Shown: piece after piece, positions 1 through 8,096 of the stretch
Layout: each line of letters starts with the position of its first letter
Position numbering within the stretch: position 1 is the first letter of the stretch
DNA from: Spirochaetales bacterium
GTDB taxonomy: Bacteria; Spirochaetota; Spirochaetia; DSM-2461
DNA length: 36,270 bases
Assembly: GCA_016936555.1 (NCBI GenBank)
Contig: JAFGXR010000079.1
Coordinates: forward strand, 1 to 36,270
Direction of reading: 5' to 3'
Notes under the pieces: generated by a model
What the model was told of the DNA's origin: nothing
Database searches by the model: none
Seen by the model: only the letters and a program-made list of their open reading frames with translations
Translations under genes and position numbers: made by a program

Positions 1-45
1 GAATAGCTGAGTTATGAAGATATGAGATCGGGACATAACCTGGCA

Positions 46-100
46 CCCCTCTCCCAGATCGTTGCGTACTTGTGGGTAATAGTATGTTGTGGGAGAGGGG
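46..100. repeat. REP-like long inverted repeat
   Basis: Perfect 11-bp inverted repeat: CCCCTCTCCCA at 46-56 and TGGGAGAGGGG at 90-100, with a 33-nt spacer, followed by a G-rich stretch ending in GGTGAGGG. The composition resembles repetitive extragenic palindromes found in many bacterial genomes. It lies downstream of the minus-strand RNase gene, so it could also fold at the 3' end of that transcript. Only one copy is in this window, so its repetitive nature is inferred. Confidence 0.5.
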
Positions 101-197
101 ACGGGGGTGAGGGTTGGTAAAAGCAATATCCTAGTTTTCACACAGTCTGTTTGGGAAAGGGTCGGACCAGGACGGCAACCCCGGGGACTGAATATGA

Positions 198-1580
198 TCA
201 GATCTCTATGGGCTCATCCTCTTTCGGCACAGCCGTATTAAAACCGAGGCCCTTCAAATGCTTTGAAAAAGCTTCGATGCTCTTCTCCTCCCCGTGGACC
301 AGAAACACTTTCTCCGGTTTCGGCTCGAAAGCTTCCAGCCACCGGGTCAGGCCGCTTTGGTCGGCATGGGCGGAGAAACTGCCGATCCGCTGGATTTCCG
401 CTCTCACATCGAAGAGCCTCCCCATCATTCTGATCTCTTCAGCCCCGTCGAGAAGAACACGGCCCAGACTCCCCGGAGCCTGATAGCCGACGAAGAGTAC
501 CGTATTCGCTGGATTTTCGATCCCGTGCCGGATATGATGGCGGATCCGTCCGGCCGTGCACATGCCGCTTCCGGCTATGACGATGGCGGGATCGTCGGAC
601 CTGCTGATGTCTTTGGAATCCTCCGTGTCGGGCGTGCACTGCAGGTTGGGAAAGGAGAAGGGCTGATCTTTCCGGGCCCTGGCCTCGGCGTCGTAGAGTT
701 CGGGATGGTCTTTGAAGACTTCGGTGATCTTGATGGCCAGCGGGCTGTCCAGGTATATGGGAACATCGGGAAAGTCGCTGTTATCACGTTGCAGTTCACT
801 GAGGGTATAGAGCAGTTCCTGCGTTCTCTCCAGAGCGAAACTGGGAATGAATACCTTCCCTCCCCTGCCTATTGTCCTTTTGACTATTTCAAGGATCTGC
901 TGATCCCGGGGAAGCCGCTTGTCGTGAAGTCTGTCGCCGTATGTCGATTCGATGAATATGTAATCGGCTTTTTCTATAAGAGTCGGATCTTCGATGATCG
1001 GAACATCATTCTGCCCCAGATCTCCGGAAAAGACGATTTTTTTTTCTTTTCCCTTATCGGTGACAGATAACTCGACAATAGCCGAACCGATAACATGTCC
1101 CGCATCCTGGAGTACGAATTCCAGCGATTCTCCCGGAGAAAAAGGCTTTTTGTACTCCAGTGGAGTCACTGAAGCTATGGCTTTTTCCGCATCAGCCATG
1201 GTAAACAGAGGATCTCTGGGAGGCAGCCCCTGACGGACCCGTCTCTTGTTCTCGTGCTCCGTATCCTTTTCCTGGATAAAGGCGGCATCGCGGAGCATGA
1301 TGGGAACCAGATCGGCCGTAGCCGGACTTGTGTATATTTTACCGGAAAACCCTTTTTTAACCAGCCTGGGAATCAGGCCGCAGTGATCGATATGGCCGTG
1401 GGTCAGTATCATAAAATCAATATCTTCGGGAATAAATCCGAATGGCTCGTAGTTTTTCCGGGCCAGCTCTTTTCCCCCCTGAAACATGCCGCAGTCGATA
1501 AGAAAATTGAAATGTTCGGTTTCCACCTGATGGCAGGATCCCGTGACGACCTGAGCGGCGCCGTGACTTGTTATAAGCAT
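198..1580 (-). CDS. MBL-fold beta-CASP RNA metallohydrolase
   Basis: Cytoplasmic metallo-beta-lactamase/beta-CASP nuclease of the CPSF73/YSH1-like type, expected to process or degrade RNA with two zinc ions. The N-terminal half carries the metal motifs in order: LIDCGMFQGG, HGHIDHCGL (HxHxDH), GHVIGSA and SGDLG. The beta-CASP insertion follows with PSFALERTQELL and GSGMCTAGRIRHH, and the C-terminal part has SAHADQSGL and VHGE. At about 460 residues it has the usual family length. The ATG at 1578-1580 is chosen because GGAGG lies 5 nt upstream and homologues begin at this point; an in-frame extension to 1628 runs through the probable promoter. It is divergent from the reductase gene at 1757. 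Family is certain, the substrate is unknown. Confidence 0.93.
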   Translation of the reverse strand: MLITSHGAAQVVTGSCHQVETEHFNFLIDCGMFQGGKELARKNYEPFGFIPEDIDFMILTHGHIDHCGLIPRLVKKGFSGKIYTSPATADLVPIMLRDAAFIQEKDTEHENKRRVRQGLPPRDPLFTMADAEKAIASVTPLEYKKPFSPGESLEFVLQDAGHVIGSAIVELSVTDKGKEKKIVFSGDLGQNDVPIIEDPTLIEKADYIFIESTYGDRLHDKRLPRDQQILEIVKRTIGRGGKVFIPSFALERTQELLYTLSELQRDNSDFPDVPIYLDSPLAIKITEVFKDHPELYDAEARARKDQPFSFPNLQCTPDTEDSKDISRSDDPAIVIAGSGMCTAGRIRHHIRHGIENPANTVLFVGYQAPGSLGRVLLDGAEEIRMMGRLFDVRAEIQRIGSFSAHADQSGLTRWLEAFEPKPEKVFLVHGEEKSIEAFSKHLKGLGFNTAVPKEDEPIEI

Positions 1581-1596
1581 AAAGTCCTCCGGAATA

Positions 1597-1628
1597 ATTA
1601 TATTACCGCCGTCAGGGCAGATCCACAA
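1597..1628 (-). promoter_or_regulatory. Probable sigma70 promoter of the beta-CASP RNase gene
   Basis: Reading the minus strand, TTGTGG (plus positions 1623-1628) is followed after 17 nt by TAATAT (1600-1605); a perfect TATAAT overlaps at 1597-1602. The predicted start would give a very short leader containing the GGAGG ribosome site. Assigned by eye from consensus match and spacing. Confidence 0.45.
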
Positions 1629-1638
1629 ATATTTTGAA

Positions 1639-1666
1639 TTGACACGGATCAGTTCCTCAGTATTAT
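1639..1666 (+). promoter_or_regulatory. Probable sigma70 promoter of the ketopantoate reductase-like gene
   Basis: A perfect TTGACA at 1639-1644 is followed after 16 nt by TATTAT at 1661-1666, with a second TATAAT at 1670-1675. This leaves a leader of about 80 nt before the ATG at 1757. The divergent RNase promoter lies within 50 bp. Confidence 0.5.
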
Positions 1667-1756
1667 TAGTATAATATTAAAGTACAAAAACCAGTATTCC
1701 ACTGATGCCTGTTTCCTGTTACTGTTGAAAGCAACTGAACTTTCAGGAGAATAAAG

Positions 1757-2677
1757 ATGACTTTTACAGTATTCGGAACAGGCGCAGTAGGGGCATATTA
1801 CGGAGCCAGACTGGCCCGGGCGGGGCACACCGTTCACTTTCTTGTCAGAAGCGATTACGAAGTGATAAAGGAAAAGGGATTGACGGTTCTCTCGCCTGAG
1901 GGGGATATCTATCTGGACAAACCTTCCGTTTTCAACTCTCCTGAAGCCGTCCCTCCTTCCGATGTCATCCTCATAGCCTTGAAAACAACGGGTAATAAAA
2001 ACCTGAAAGAACAGTTAAAACCTCTGATAGCGAGGAATACGGCTATTCTGATTCTGCAGAACGGGATGGGGATGGAGGAGGAGATGGCCTCATGGTTCCC
2101 CTCCAATCCCGTTCTGGGTGGGATGTGTTTCATCTGTTCCCGGAAGAAAGCTCCTGCCCTTATAGAGCATCTGGACAAAGGAGCCGTCACTCTCGGATGC
2201 GGAGATGAAAGAGACAGAGCCTTGAGAGATTCATTGTATTCCCTTTTCAACGAGGCGGGAATCGAGACATCTGTCGTTGAAAATCTCAGGGAAGCCCGAT
2301 GGCGCAAACTCCTGTGGAACATCCCCTACAACGGTCTTTCCGTCGTTCTGAACAGCGACACGAGGGAGCTGATGACCACAGAAGGTGCCCGCGAACTGGT
2401 CGAAGGTCTTATGGAGGAAGTCCTGGCCGGAGCGGCGGCCTGCCGATGCCCCATAGAGCGTGAGGCGATGGAAAAAATGCTTCATTACACGGAGATTATG
2501 ACACCTTACGAACCGAGTATGAAACAGGATTATATGGCGGGAAGACCTATGGAAATAGAATACATGTATGAGATTCCATTGGCACAGGCTCTTGAAAATG
2601 GTTGCGATATGAAAAAGGTCCGCATGCTGAAAGATCAGCTCCATTTTATTCAAAACCGGAACTTGCAAAAACACTGA
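1757..2677 (+). CDS. Ketopantoate reductase family (ApbA/PanE-like) oxidoreductase
   Basis: Predicted NAD(P)H-dependent 2-dehydropantoate 2-reductase, which makes pantoate for coenzyme A synthesis; several paralogues of the family act on other 2-oxo acids. The N-terminal Rossmann motif is GTGAVGAYYGARLARAGH (GxGxxG, residues about 7-24). A central ILQNGMGMEEE segment and the KLLWNIPYNGLSVVL helix, with the catalytic Lys and Asn, match PanE. At 306 residues it has full family length. The ATG is preceded by AGGAG. The receptor gene follows after only 10 nt, suggesting cotranscription without obvious functional linkage. No other pantothenate gene is nearby, so a strict PanE assignment is not secure. 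Confidence 0.85.
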   Translation: MTFTVFGTGAVGAYYGARLARAGHTVHFLVRSDYEVIKEKGLTVLSPEGDIYLDKPSVFNSPEAVPPSDVILIALKTTGNKNLKEQLKPLIARNTAILILQNGMGMEEEMASWFPSNPVLGGMCFICSRKKAPALIEHLDKGAVTLGCGDERDRALRDSLYSLFNEAGIETSVVENLREARWRKLLWNIPYNGLSVVLNSDTRELMTTEGARELVEGLMEEVLAGAAACRCPIEREAMEKMLHYTEIMTPYEPSMKQDYMAGRPMEIEYMYEIPLAQALENGCDMKKVRMLKDQLHFIQNRNLQKH

Positions 2678-2687
2678 TCCATCACTT

Positions 2688-4946
2688 ATGATTATTTCAA
2701 TGAAAAGACAACTCCTGATAACGGCAATGTTTACATTCTTCATCCAAACTTCTCTTTTTGCCGGGGATTCCTCCTGGTACCTGGACCTGAACAGTTATCC
2801 CCTTTATGCAAAATCAGGTTTCACCATATCTGACACTCAAATCCATCCGGGAATATCCGGGGAGGAATGGACGGTCATCCCTCCTGCGCAAAAGAGAGGA
2901 CGGCTCGCGAGACCGGTAGACCTCAATATCCCGGGGATTCCCGTTCCCCGGTTTTTCTCTTTTCAGAAACACGACCTTGTGGATCTGACCTATTCGATTC
3001 CTTTTACGTTGAATATTCCCGGAGGCATCGATGTCCCGGGTGTTCATCTGGCCTCGTTGGGAGACAACTGGGAGATTTATCTGAACGGAATACCGGTATA
3101 TTCGGAAATGGATCTGGACCGGGACGGCGGAATAAAAGTCCATCATGCACGGCGCGACGTTTACTTTCCCCTGGACCGGGCTCTTTTCAAAAACGGTGAG
3201 AACCTTCTGGTCATCCATCTGATAGTTGATCCGGGATTTGAATCGACCGGTTTCCATCTGGCTTATCCCTATTATTTCGATAGTTTTGTAAATATAAGCA
3301 AAGCCAATACGTCCCTTCTGACTTTTGCATTACTCATTCTCTATCTCTTTATGGGGATATACCATATATTTCTCTATTTTTCCGAACGGAACTACCGCTA
3401 TAACCTCTTTTACGGTTTGTTTTCAACCGATTTGTTTCTGTATCTCTTTATGCGGACCAATATTGTTTACAACCTGATTCCCGATACATCGATAGTTTTA
3501 AAAATCGAATTGATCAGCCTCTTCGGAATTCTGCCGGCTGTCAGCGCCTTCCTGCAGCTGGTACAAAACAGAAGTGTCAATAAATTGACCCGATATTACT
3601 CCCTGTTCAACCTTTTTCTGGCGATTGCCGTCATCTTTACACCTGCCAATATCAATCTGGATATACTCAGGATCTGGCAGATTGTAAGCCTGGCCATGAT
3701 CCTCTACATTTTCATTTACCTCATTCTCTGGCAGTTTGTCTCCGTCTTCAGACGGAGATTGAACAGAAGGGATACAGGGCAGAAGGGCATGAACCGATTC
3801 CGGGTCTTTTTGCAGACCCTCTCTAAAACAGCCATCGGAAACCTTCTGATCGGGGGGATAATACTCGTCTCGACGGCGGTATACGATATTCTCGACTCCA
3901 TGTTTTTCCAGAGAGATCTAGTTCTGACCAATTACGGCTTTCTGGTTTTCACTCTGGGCAGCGCCTTTATCCTGGCGAACCGTTTCGCCTTTATGAACAA
4001 GCAGACCGCCCGGTTGAATCAGTCCCTGGAAAAGAAGATACAGGAAGTCGAGCAGGCCTCTGAAATGTCCAAGGTATCGGAAAAGAAATACCGCAGTTTT
4101 TTTGAGGGGCACAGCGATGCCGTTCTCCTCCTCAATACCGATTTAACCATCCTGGATGGCAATAAAGCGGGGATAAAACTGCTGGGAACCAGCAAAAAAG
4201 AGTTGAGCCGCTTCAATCTTCTCCAGGCTCTGGCAACAGGCGGAGAGAATGGCGACCATGCGGGTAACCTCTTTAAACTGAAGTTCAGGGAATTGCTCAG
4301 GACGGGCAAAGCAGTTGAGCTCAAATTGCGGTTTTCAGGAAAAATGGGAGAAACCCATGCTGTCCTGGTCCGGATGGAGCTGATAAAGTCCTTATCCGCG
4401 GGAAGCCAGATTCTTTTCAGAGGCGTCATACTACAGCAGGATGCCCTTCTGAACTATTTCGTCGGAGAGAAAGTACAGTACAGAATCAGCAATTCCTTTC
4501 CTCTGACAGAGGAAATCAGCCGGCGTATCACCGCGAATCTCTCCCGCTATATGGACAGGGGAGAAGCGGAAGTTCTCTATATAGGTCTGAGGGAGATCAT
4601 TATAAATGCTGTGGAGCACGGAAACCTGCATATCTCTTTTGATGAGAAAACCCGTGCTCAGGCGCAGGGGCATTACATAGAATTTCTGATGGAGCGTCAG
4701 AAGCAGAAGGAATACCGGAGCAAAAAAGTCAAAATCGATGCCCTGATCACGCCAGAAAAAGTCGAATACAGAATTTGCGATGAAGGCCCGGGGTTTGATC
4801 ACAGAAAATTTCTCAATGCGGCACTCAGCTCGAAAAATGAAACTCTGGCCCACGGCAGGGGCATTGTCATGACCCTCCAGCTCTTCGATTCTGTTTCCTA
4901 CAACGATAAAGGGAATGAAGTGACATTGATGAAACGGCTGAAATAG
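2688..4946 (+). CDS. 7TMR-DISM receptor with PAS-like region and RsbW-like ATPase domain
   Basis: Membrane sensor. A signal peptide is followed by an extracellular beta-rich domain (about 25-205) typical of 7TMR-DISM receptors. Seven hydrophobic helices lie at about 205-425. A short coiled coil follows, then a PAS-like domain starting near KYRSFFEGHSDAVLLL, and a C-terminal GHKL ATPase. The ATPase has the N-box EIIINAVEHGN, then DEGPGFD and GRG, which resemble anti-sigma kinases such as RsbW or SpoIIAB more than classical histidine kinases. No HisKA phosphoacceptor helix is visible. The start at 2688 lacks a Shine-Dalgarno sequence and may rely on coupling to the gene ending at 2677; ATG 2700 (MKRQLL) is an equally good start. 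Family is firm, while the partner and output are unknown. Confidence 0.85.
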   Translation: MIISMKRQLLITAMFTFFIQTSLFAGDSSWYLDLNSYPLYAKSGFTISDTQIHPGISGEEWTVIPPAQKRGRLARPVDLNIPGIPVPRFFSFQKHDLVDLTYSIPFTLNIPGGIDVPGVHLASLGDNWEIYLNGIPVYSEMDLDRDGGIKVHHARRDVYFPLDRALFKNGENLLVIHLIVDPGFESTGFHLAYPYYFDSFVNISKANTSLLTFALLILYLFMGIYHIFLYFSERNYRYNLFYGLFSTDLFLYLFMRTNIVYNLIPDTSIVLKIELISLFGILPAVSAFLQLVQNRSVNKLTRYYSLFNLFLAIAVIFTPANINLDILRIWQIVSLAMILYIFIYLILWQFVSVFRRRLNRRDTGQKGMNRFRVFLQTLSKTAIGNLLIGGIILVSTAVYDILDSMFFQRDLVLTNYGFLVFTLGSAFILANRFAFMNKQTARLNQSLEKKIQEVEQASEMSKVSEKKYRSFFEGHSDAVLLLNTDLTILDGNKAGIKLLGTSKKELSRFNLLQALATGGENGDHAGNLFKLKFRELLRTGKAVELKLRFSGKMGETHAVLVRMELIKSLSAGSQILFRGVILQQDALLNYFVGEKVQYRISNSFPLTEEISRRITANLSRYMDRGEAEVLYIGLREIIINAVEHGNLHISFDEKTRAQAQGHYIEFLMERQKQKEYRSKKVKIDALITPEKVEYRICDEGPGFDHRKFLNAALSSKNETLAHGRGIVMTLQLFDSVSYNDKGNEVTLMKRLK

Positions 4947-5017
4947 GAGCCGCATCAAGCCAATCATCGAGGGTCCTGAATCGGATTGAACCGCGAAAGG
5001 ATGCAGTCCCGCTTCTG

Positions 5018-5046
5018 TTGACGAAGCATAACAACTGTTATACATT
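5018..5046 (+). promoter_or_regulatory. Promoter with palindromic operator for the TetR gene
   Basis: TTGACG (5018-5023) and TACATT (5041-5046) are separated by exactly 17 nt. The spacer contains the perfect 6-2-6 inverted repeat ATAACA-AC-TGTTAT (5028-5041). A palindrome between -35 and -10 of a TetR gene is the expected arrangement for autorepression. The operator assignment is an inference. Confidence 0.55.
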
Positions 5047-5063
5047 AGATTCAGGAGAATAAT

Positions 5064-5783
5064 TTGCCCCCGAAAGTACAGTTTTCAAAAGAACAGATTA
5101 TCGAAACGGCATTGGATATCGCCCGGGAAACCGGCATAGCTTCGCTGACAGTGAGAAAAGTGGCCTCGAGCCTCGGTTGTTCCGTCGCGCCTATATATGT
5201 GAATTTCAGGAAGAGTGAAGAGCTGATTGAAGCCGTAATGGACAGGATTAAAAAGTTATCCTGGGAGTATTCCACAGGCTCCTACACGGATATCGGATTC
5301 TTCAATATAGGCATCGGCCAGCTGCTTTTCGTCAGAGACAACCCGCGGCTTTTCCTGGAACTGGTCAATTCCGATTACATCTGCTCCGATATGGAAAAAG
5401 ACGTGGAGCAGCAGATGGTCGATATCATGATGAAGGATGAGATGCTCGACGGCCTGTCCCGGGAGGAGAACCGGAACCTGCTCCTGAAAATGTCGGTGTT
5501 CACAAACGGATTATCTCTGGAACTGCTGAAATGCAACAGCAGTTTATCTCTGGATGAAGCTCTCTCCCTCCTCGAAGAGACGGCTCATCAGCTTATTCAT
5601 TCCTACAAATCGAACTTTAAAGAGAGCTTCAGCCCTTACGAACATATTGACGGGGAAGCCAGAGAACTTATCGATGAGTTCATCGATCGCAACACCCTGA
5701 ATATGCGTCCGGTTAAAATGCTGAAACTGAACCTGACAGAAAGCAACGCAAAGGAGATCAGTCATGAAATTAACAGTCTTTAA
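5064..5783 (+). CDS. TetR/AcrR family transcriptional regulator
   Basis: One-component regulator with an N-terminal helix-turn-helix: TALDIARETGIASLTVRKVA, then SLGCSVAPIYVNFRKSEEL (residues about 10-50), the classic TetR pattern including the Y-x-F recognition helix end. The rest (about 60-239) is an all-helical ligand-binding domain without recognisable ligand specificity. The start is TTG at 5064, supported by AGGAG 6 nt upstream; no better ATG precedes the HTH. Its last 20 bp overlap the flavodoxin-like gene, so the two are translationally coupled and probably functionally paired, the regulator sensing a substrate or stress handled by the oxidoreductase. Autoregulation through the palindrome in its promoter is likely. 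Confidence 0.92.
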   Translation: MPPKVQFSKEQIIETALDIARETGIASLTVRKVASSLGCSVAPIYVNFRKSEELIEAVMDRIKKLSWEYSTGSYTDIGFFNIGIGQLLFVRDNPRLFLELVNSDYICSDMEKDVEQQMVDIMMKDEMLDGLSREENRNLLLKMSVFTNGLSLELLKCNSSLSLDEALSLLEETAHQLIHSYKSNFKESFSPYEHIDGEARELIDEFIDRNTLNMRPVKMLKLNLTESNAKEISHEINSL

Positions 5784-6408
5784 CGGTTCCCCCAGGGGAA
5801 AAGAATCCAATTCGACGAGAATGATACCCTGGATCCTGCCGCAGGCGGCCGGGGATATCTGTTACCTCAATAAAAGCACACTCTACGATTCCTATATGGA
5901 AAGAGCGGAAGCATCCGGGGTATTTCTCTTCGTATTTCCTCTTTATGTCGATTCCATGCCCGGCACAACCAAAGCCTTCTTCGAAGTGATGGAACAGAAC
6001 AAATCCTGTTTTTCAGGAAAGCCCGTTTATTTTGTCATACACAGCGGCTTCCCGGAGATGATCCAGAGCCGGACCCTGAGCCGCTATAATGCCTACTTTG
6101 CCTCGAAAATTATGGAGATGGATTACAAAGGAACGGTTATCATCGGCGGAAGCGAAGCCATGCAGATGGCTCCCGATCAGGCCTTCGGAAAACTGCAAAA
6201 GAACCTCAGACTGGTTGGAAAGGCGATTGAGGAAAAAAGAGAGATTCCCGAAGATATCAATCTCCGGATTAACAAGAGAGACAGACTGACCGGTTTCCAG
6301 AGATTTATTTATGCCCGGACTCCCGGTCCGCTGAGAAATTTCTACTGGCACCACAGAGCCAGACAGCATGGAGTAAAGATAGACCTGAAAGCCAGGCCGT
6401 ACGATTGA
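5764..6408 (+). CDS. Flavodoxin-like NAD(P)H-dependent oxidoreductase
   Basis: Predicted FMN-binding flavodoxin-fold protein. The phosphate-binding loop is FNGSPRGKESNSTR (residues about 5-18), and the FPLYVDSMPGTTKAFFEVM segment (about 58-76) supplies the second flavin loop and first dimer helix, as in NADPH-dependent FMN reductases and quinone reductase-like proteins. At 214 residues it is slightly longer than a minimal flavodoxin. A basic C-terminal tail includes FQRFIYARTPGPLRNFYWHH. It overlaps the TetR gene by 20 bp, so expression should follow that regulator. The substrate is unknown; quinones, nitro compounds or metal complexes are possible. Confidence 0.85.
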   Translation: MKLTVFNGSPRGKESNSTRMIPWILPQAAGDICYLNKSTLYDSYMERAEASGVFLFVFPLYVDSMPGTTKAFFEVMEQNKSCFSGKPVYFVIHSGFPEMIQSRTLSRYNAYFASKIMEMDYKGTVIIGGSEAMQMAPDQAFGKLQKNLRLVGKAIEEKREIPEDINLRINKRDRLTGFQRFIYARTPGPLRNFYWHHRARQHGVKIDLKARPYD

Positions 6409-6481
6409 ACTATCAGCCAATTCAGGACCGGCTCCGAAGCGCCTGAGACAAGATTGATTCTTTCTTCCCTGCTTCCCCTGA

Positions 6482-7363
6482 CTAGAAATCGAAAAGCTTG
6501 TAATTCAGGGCATCGAGAAGCTCGATTTTCTCCGATTGAATCAAATGATCTTCAAAAATTTCCGTCTTCTGTATTTTGCCGCCGGAAGAGTCGATGACAA
6601 AAAAAGCATTCTGCGGGTATTTCCTTTTTATCTCCACCAGAGTAGCTGTGATCTCCTCGATATTGCGGGGATCATCATCACTGACGCCGAAACGGTGATG
6701 GGGATTGTATCCGTACCGTTTAAAAGCCCTTTCGACGGAGCGGTGAAGCGCTTCTTTTTTGAGAAGGGCGATCGGTCGTTTCAGGTCGGGATCCCCCAGT
6801 TTTTTTCTCAGCTGGGGGTTGGAGACGGGATAGATGGTCAGGATATTGGGGCGTTTAAGAAGATGCCCCTTTTCATGGAGAAGGTCCAGGGTTCTTCGGA
6901 TCGTTTCCGAACGGTGGCCTCTCGCCGTGATAATGGAAATAGGCCTCTCGTTCAGAACCGCATAAAAGAAATGGTTCCAGCTGGGGCCGTGCCATTCCCA
7001 CTCGGGTTTTTCCACGGCACGCTCCAGGTCGATCTCGATGGATTGTCTGCGCTTCCTCCCCCGGACCCAGGGGGGAAAGATTTTATCGCGGAAGTTCCGG
7101 TAGGACCCCGTGGCGTCATTCAGATCGAGGTAATAATCGGCGAAGCGCCCCTCTTTTCCGATCATTTTAATATTCCGAGCCAACTCGGCGGAGCTGATTT
7201 CAATCTCTTCATTCGTCTCTTTATGAAAGAGGATGATCCTCGTATCCATAAAGAGGATATTGTCATCGAGATCGAAGAAATAAAAACTGCGTCCCCCGTG
7301 ACTGGCGTTCCTGTCCTCTTTATAGGGGAGCCACTGAGCCAGGGGAAGCTGTTTATTAGCCAT
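6482..7363 (-). CDS. HAD-superfamily hydrolase, uncharacterised
   Basis: Cytoplasmic HAD-like phosphatase candidate of 293 residues. Motif I is FFDLDDNILFMDT (nucleophile Asp about residue 30, acid Asp 32). Motif II is SIITARGH. A Lys in LLKKEALHRS can serve as motif III, and motif IV is FGVSDDDPRNIEEI. An insertion of roughly 100 residues between motifs I and II, including PPWVRGRKRRQ, is the cap or a specific domain. The ATG overlaps the end of surE by 8 bp, making it the last gene of the phnC-phnE-phnE-surE unit. A phosphomonoesterase role on the product of that transporter or of SurE is inferred from context only. Confidence 0.75.
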   Translation of the reverse strand: MANKQLPLAQWLPYKEDRNASHGGRSFYFFDLDDNILFMDTRIILFHKETNEEIEISSAELARNIKMIGKEGRFADYYLDLNDATGSYRNFRDKIFPPWVRGRKRRQSIEIDLERAVEKPEWEWHGPSWNHFFYAVLNERPISIITARGHRSETIRRTLDLLHEKGHLLKRPNILTIYPVSNPQLRKKLGDPDLKRPIALLKKEALHRSVERAFKRYGYNPHHRFGVSDDDPRNIEEITATLVEIKRKYPQNAFFVIDSSGGKIQKTEIFEDHLIQSEKIELLDALNYKLFDF

Positions 7364-8090
7364 TAAGCCTCTCTTTCAGTATATCCATATACCCGTAATC
7401 GGTCCGGTTTATCTGTATGGGGGAAAGGGAGACATAGCCGTTCTCCCAGGCCCAGACATCGGTCTCCGGCCCGTTGTGAACCCGGTCCCAGCTGCCCTTC
7501 GCCCAGACGAGCCCCTCTTCCTCCACGAACTCGTGGCTGAAGGGGCGCTCCCCCATTTCGGTAATTTTAATCCCTTTAATTTCAGAGAACTCTTTCTGGG
7601 GGAAATTGATATTGAGAACACGGCCTTTATCGACAATTCCCGCGCCCAACACCTTCGACATGATCTCTTTGAGATGGGGTTTCGCCGCATCAAGTCCGGA
7701 AAAGTCCGATGAAACGGCAATGGCCGGGAGACCGCAGATTATCCCTTCGCTCGCCCCGGCCAATGTACCGGAATAAATGATATCGGTTCCCACGTTGGGC
7801 CCGTCGTTGATTCCCGACACGACCAGATCGATAGACAGGCCGAGCCCGTAAAGAGCGAATTTCACGCAGTCCGCCGGTTTGGCCTCGAGGCTCCAGGCTT
7901 CGATACCCTCATACAGCTCATTGCGGCGATGAACCCGGAAGGGTTCGTGAATGGTAATGCCGTGGCCGATCGCGCTCTGCTGTGTGTGGGGGGCGACGAT
8001 GGAAACAGTCCCGAAATCCTTCATGGTTTGCGTCAGGAATTCCATTCCGGGAGATTCGATTCCGTCATCATTAACTAAAAGTATGTTCAT
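7356..8090 (-). CDS. surE: 5'/3'-nucleotidase SurE
   Basis: SurE hydrolyses nucleoside 5'- and 3'-monophosphates, and sometimes short polyphosphate, using a divalent metal. The N-terminal ILLVNDDGIESPG carries the metal-binding Asp pair. APHTQQSAIGHGITI and VVSGINDGPNVGTDIIYSGTLAGASEG are the conserved SurE substrate and metal loops. At 244 residues it is full length. It starts 6 nt after the stop of the upstream permease gene and overlaps the HAD gene by 8 bp, so it belongs to the transporter operon rather than to the usual pcm/nlpD stress neighbourhood. This is an unusual context for surE. Confidence 0.95.
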   Translation of the reverse strand: MNILLVNDDGIESPGMEFLTQTMKDFGTVSIVAPHTQQSAIGHGITIHEPFRVHRRNELYEGIEAWSLEAKPADCVKFALYGLGLSIDLVVSGINDGPNVGTDIIYSGTLAGASEGIICGLPAIAVSSDFSGLDAAKPHLKEIMSKVLGAGIVDKGRVLNINFPQKEFSEIKGIKITEMGERPFSHEFVEEEGLVWAKGSWDRVHNGPETDVWAWENGYVSLSPIQINRTDYGYMDILKERLNG

Positions 8091-8096
8091 ATTGCT

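Noticed and set aside
294-1070. Long plus-strand open frame opposite the beta-CASP RNase
   Set aside because: It is antisense to a gene with clear catalytic motifs, and its translation is low-complexity-like with no family features.
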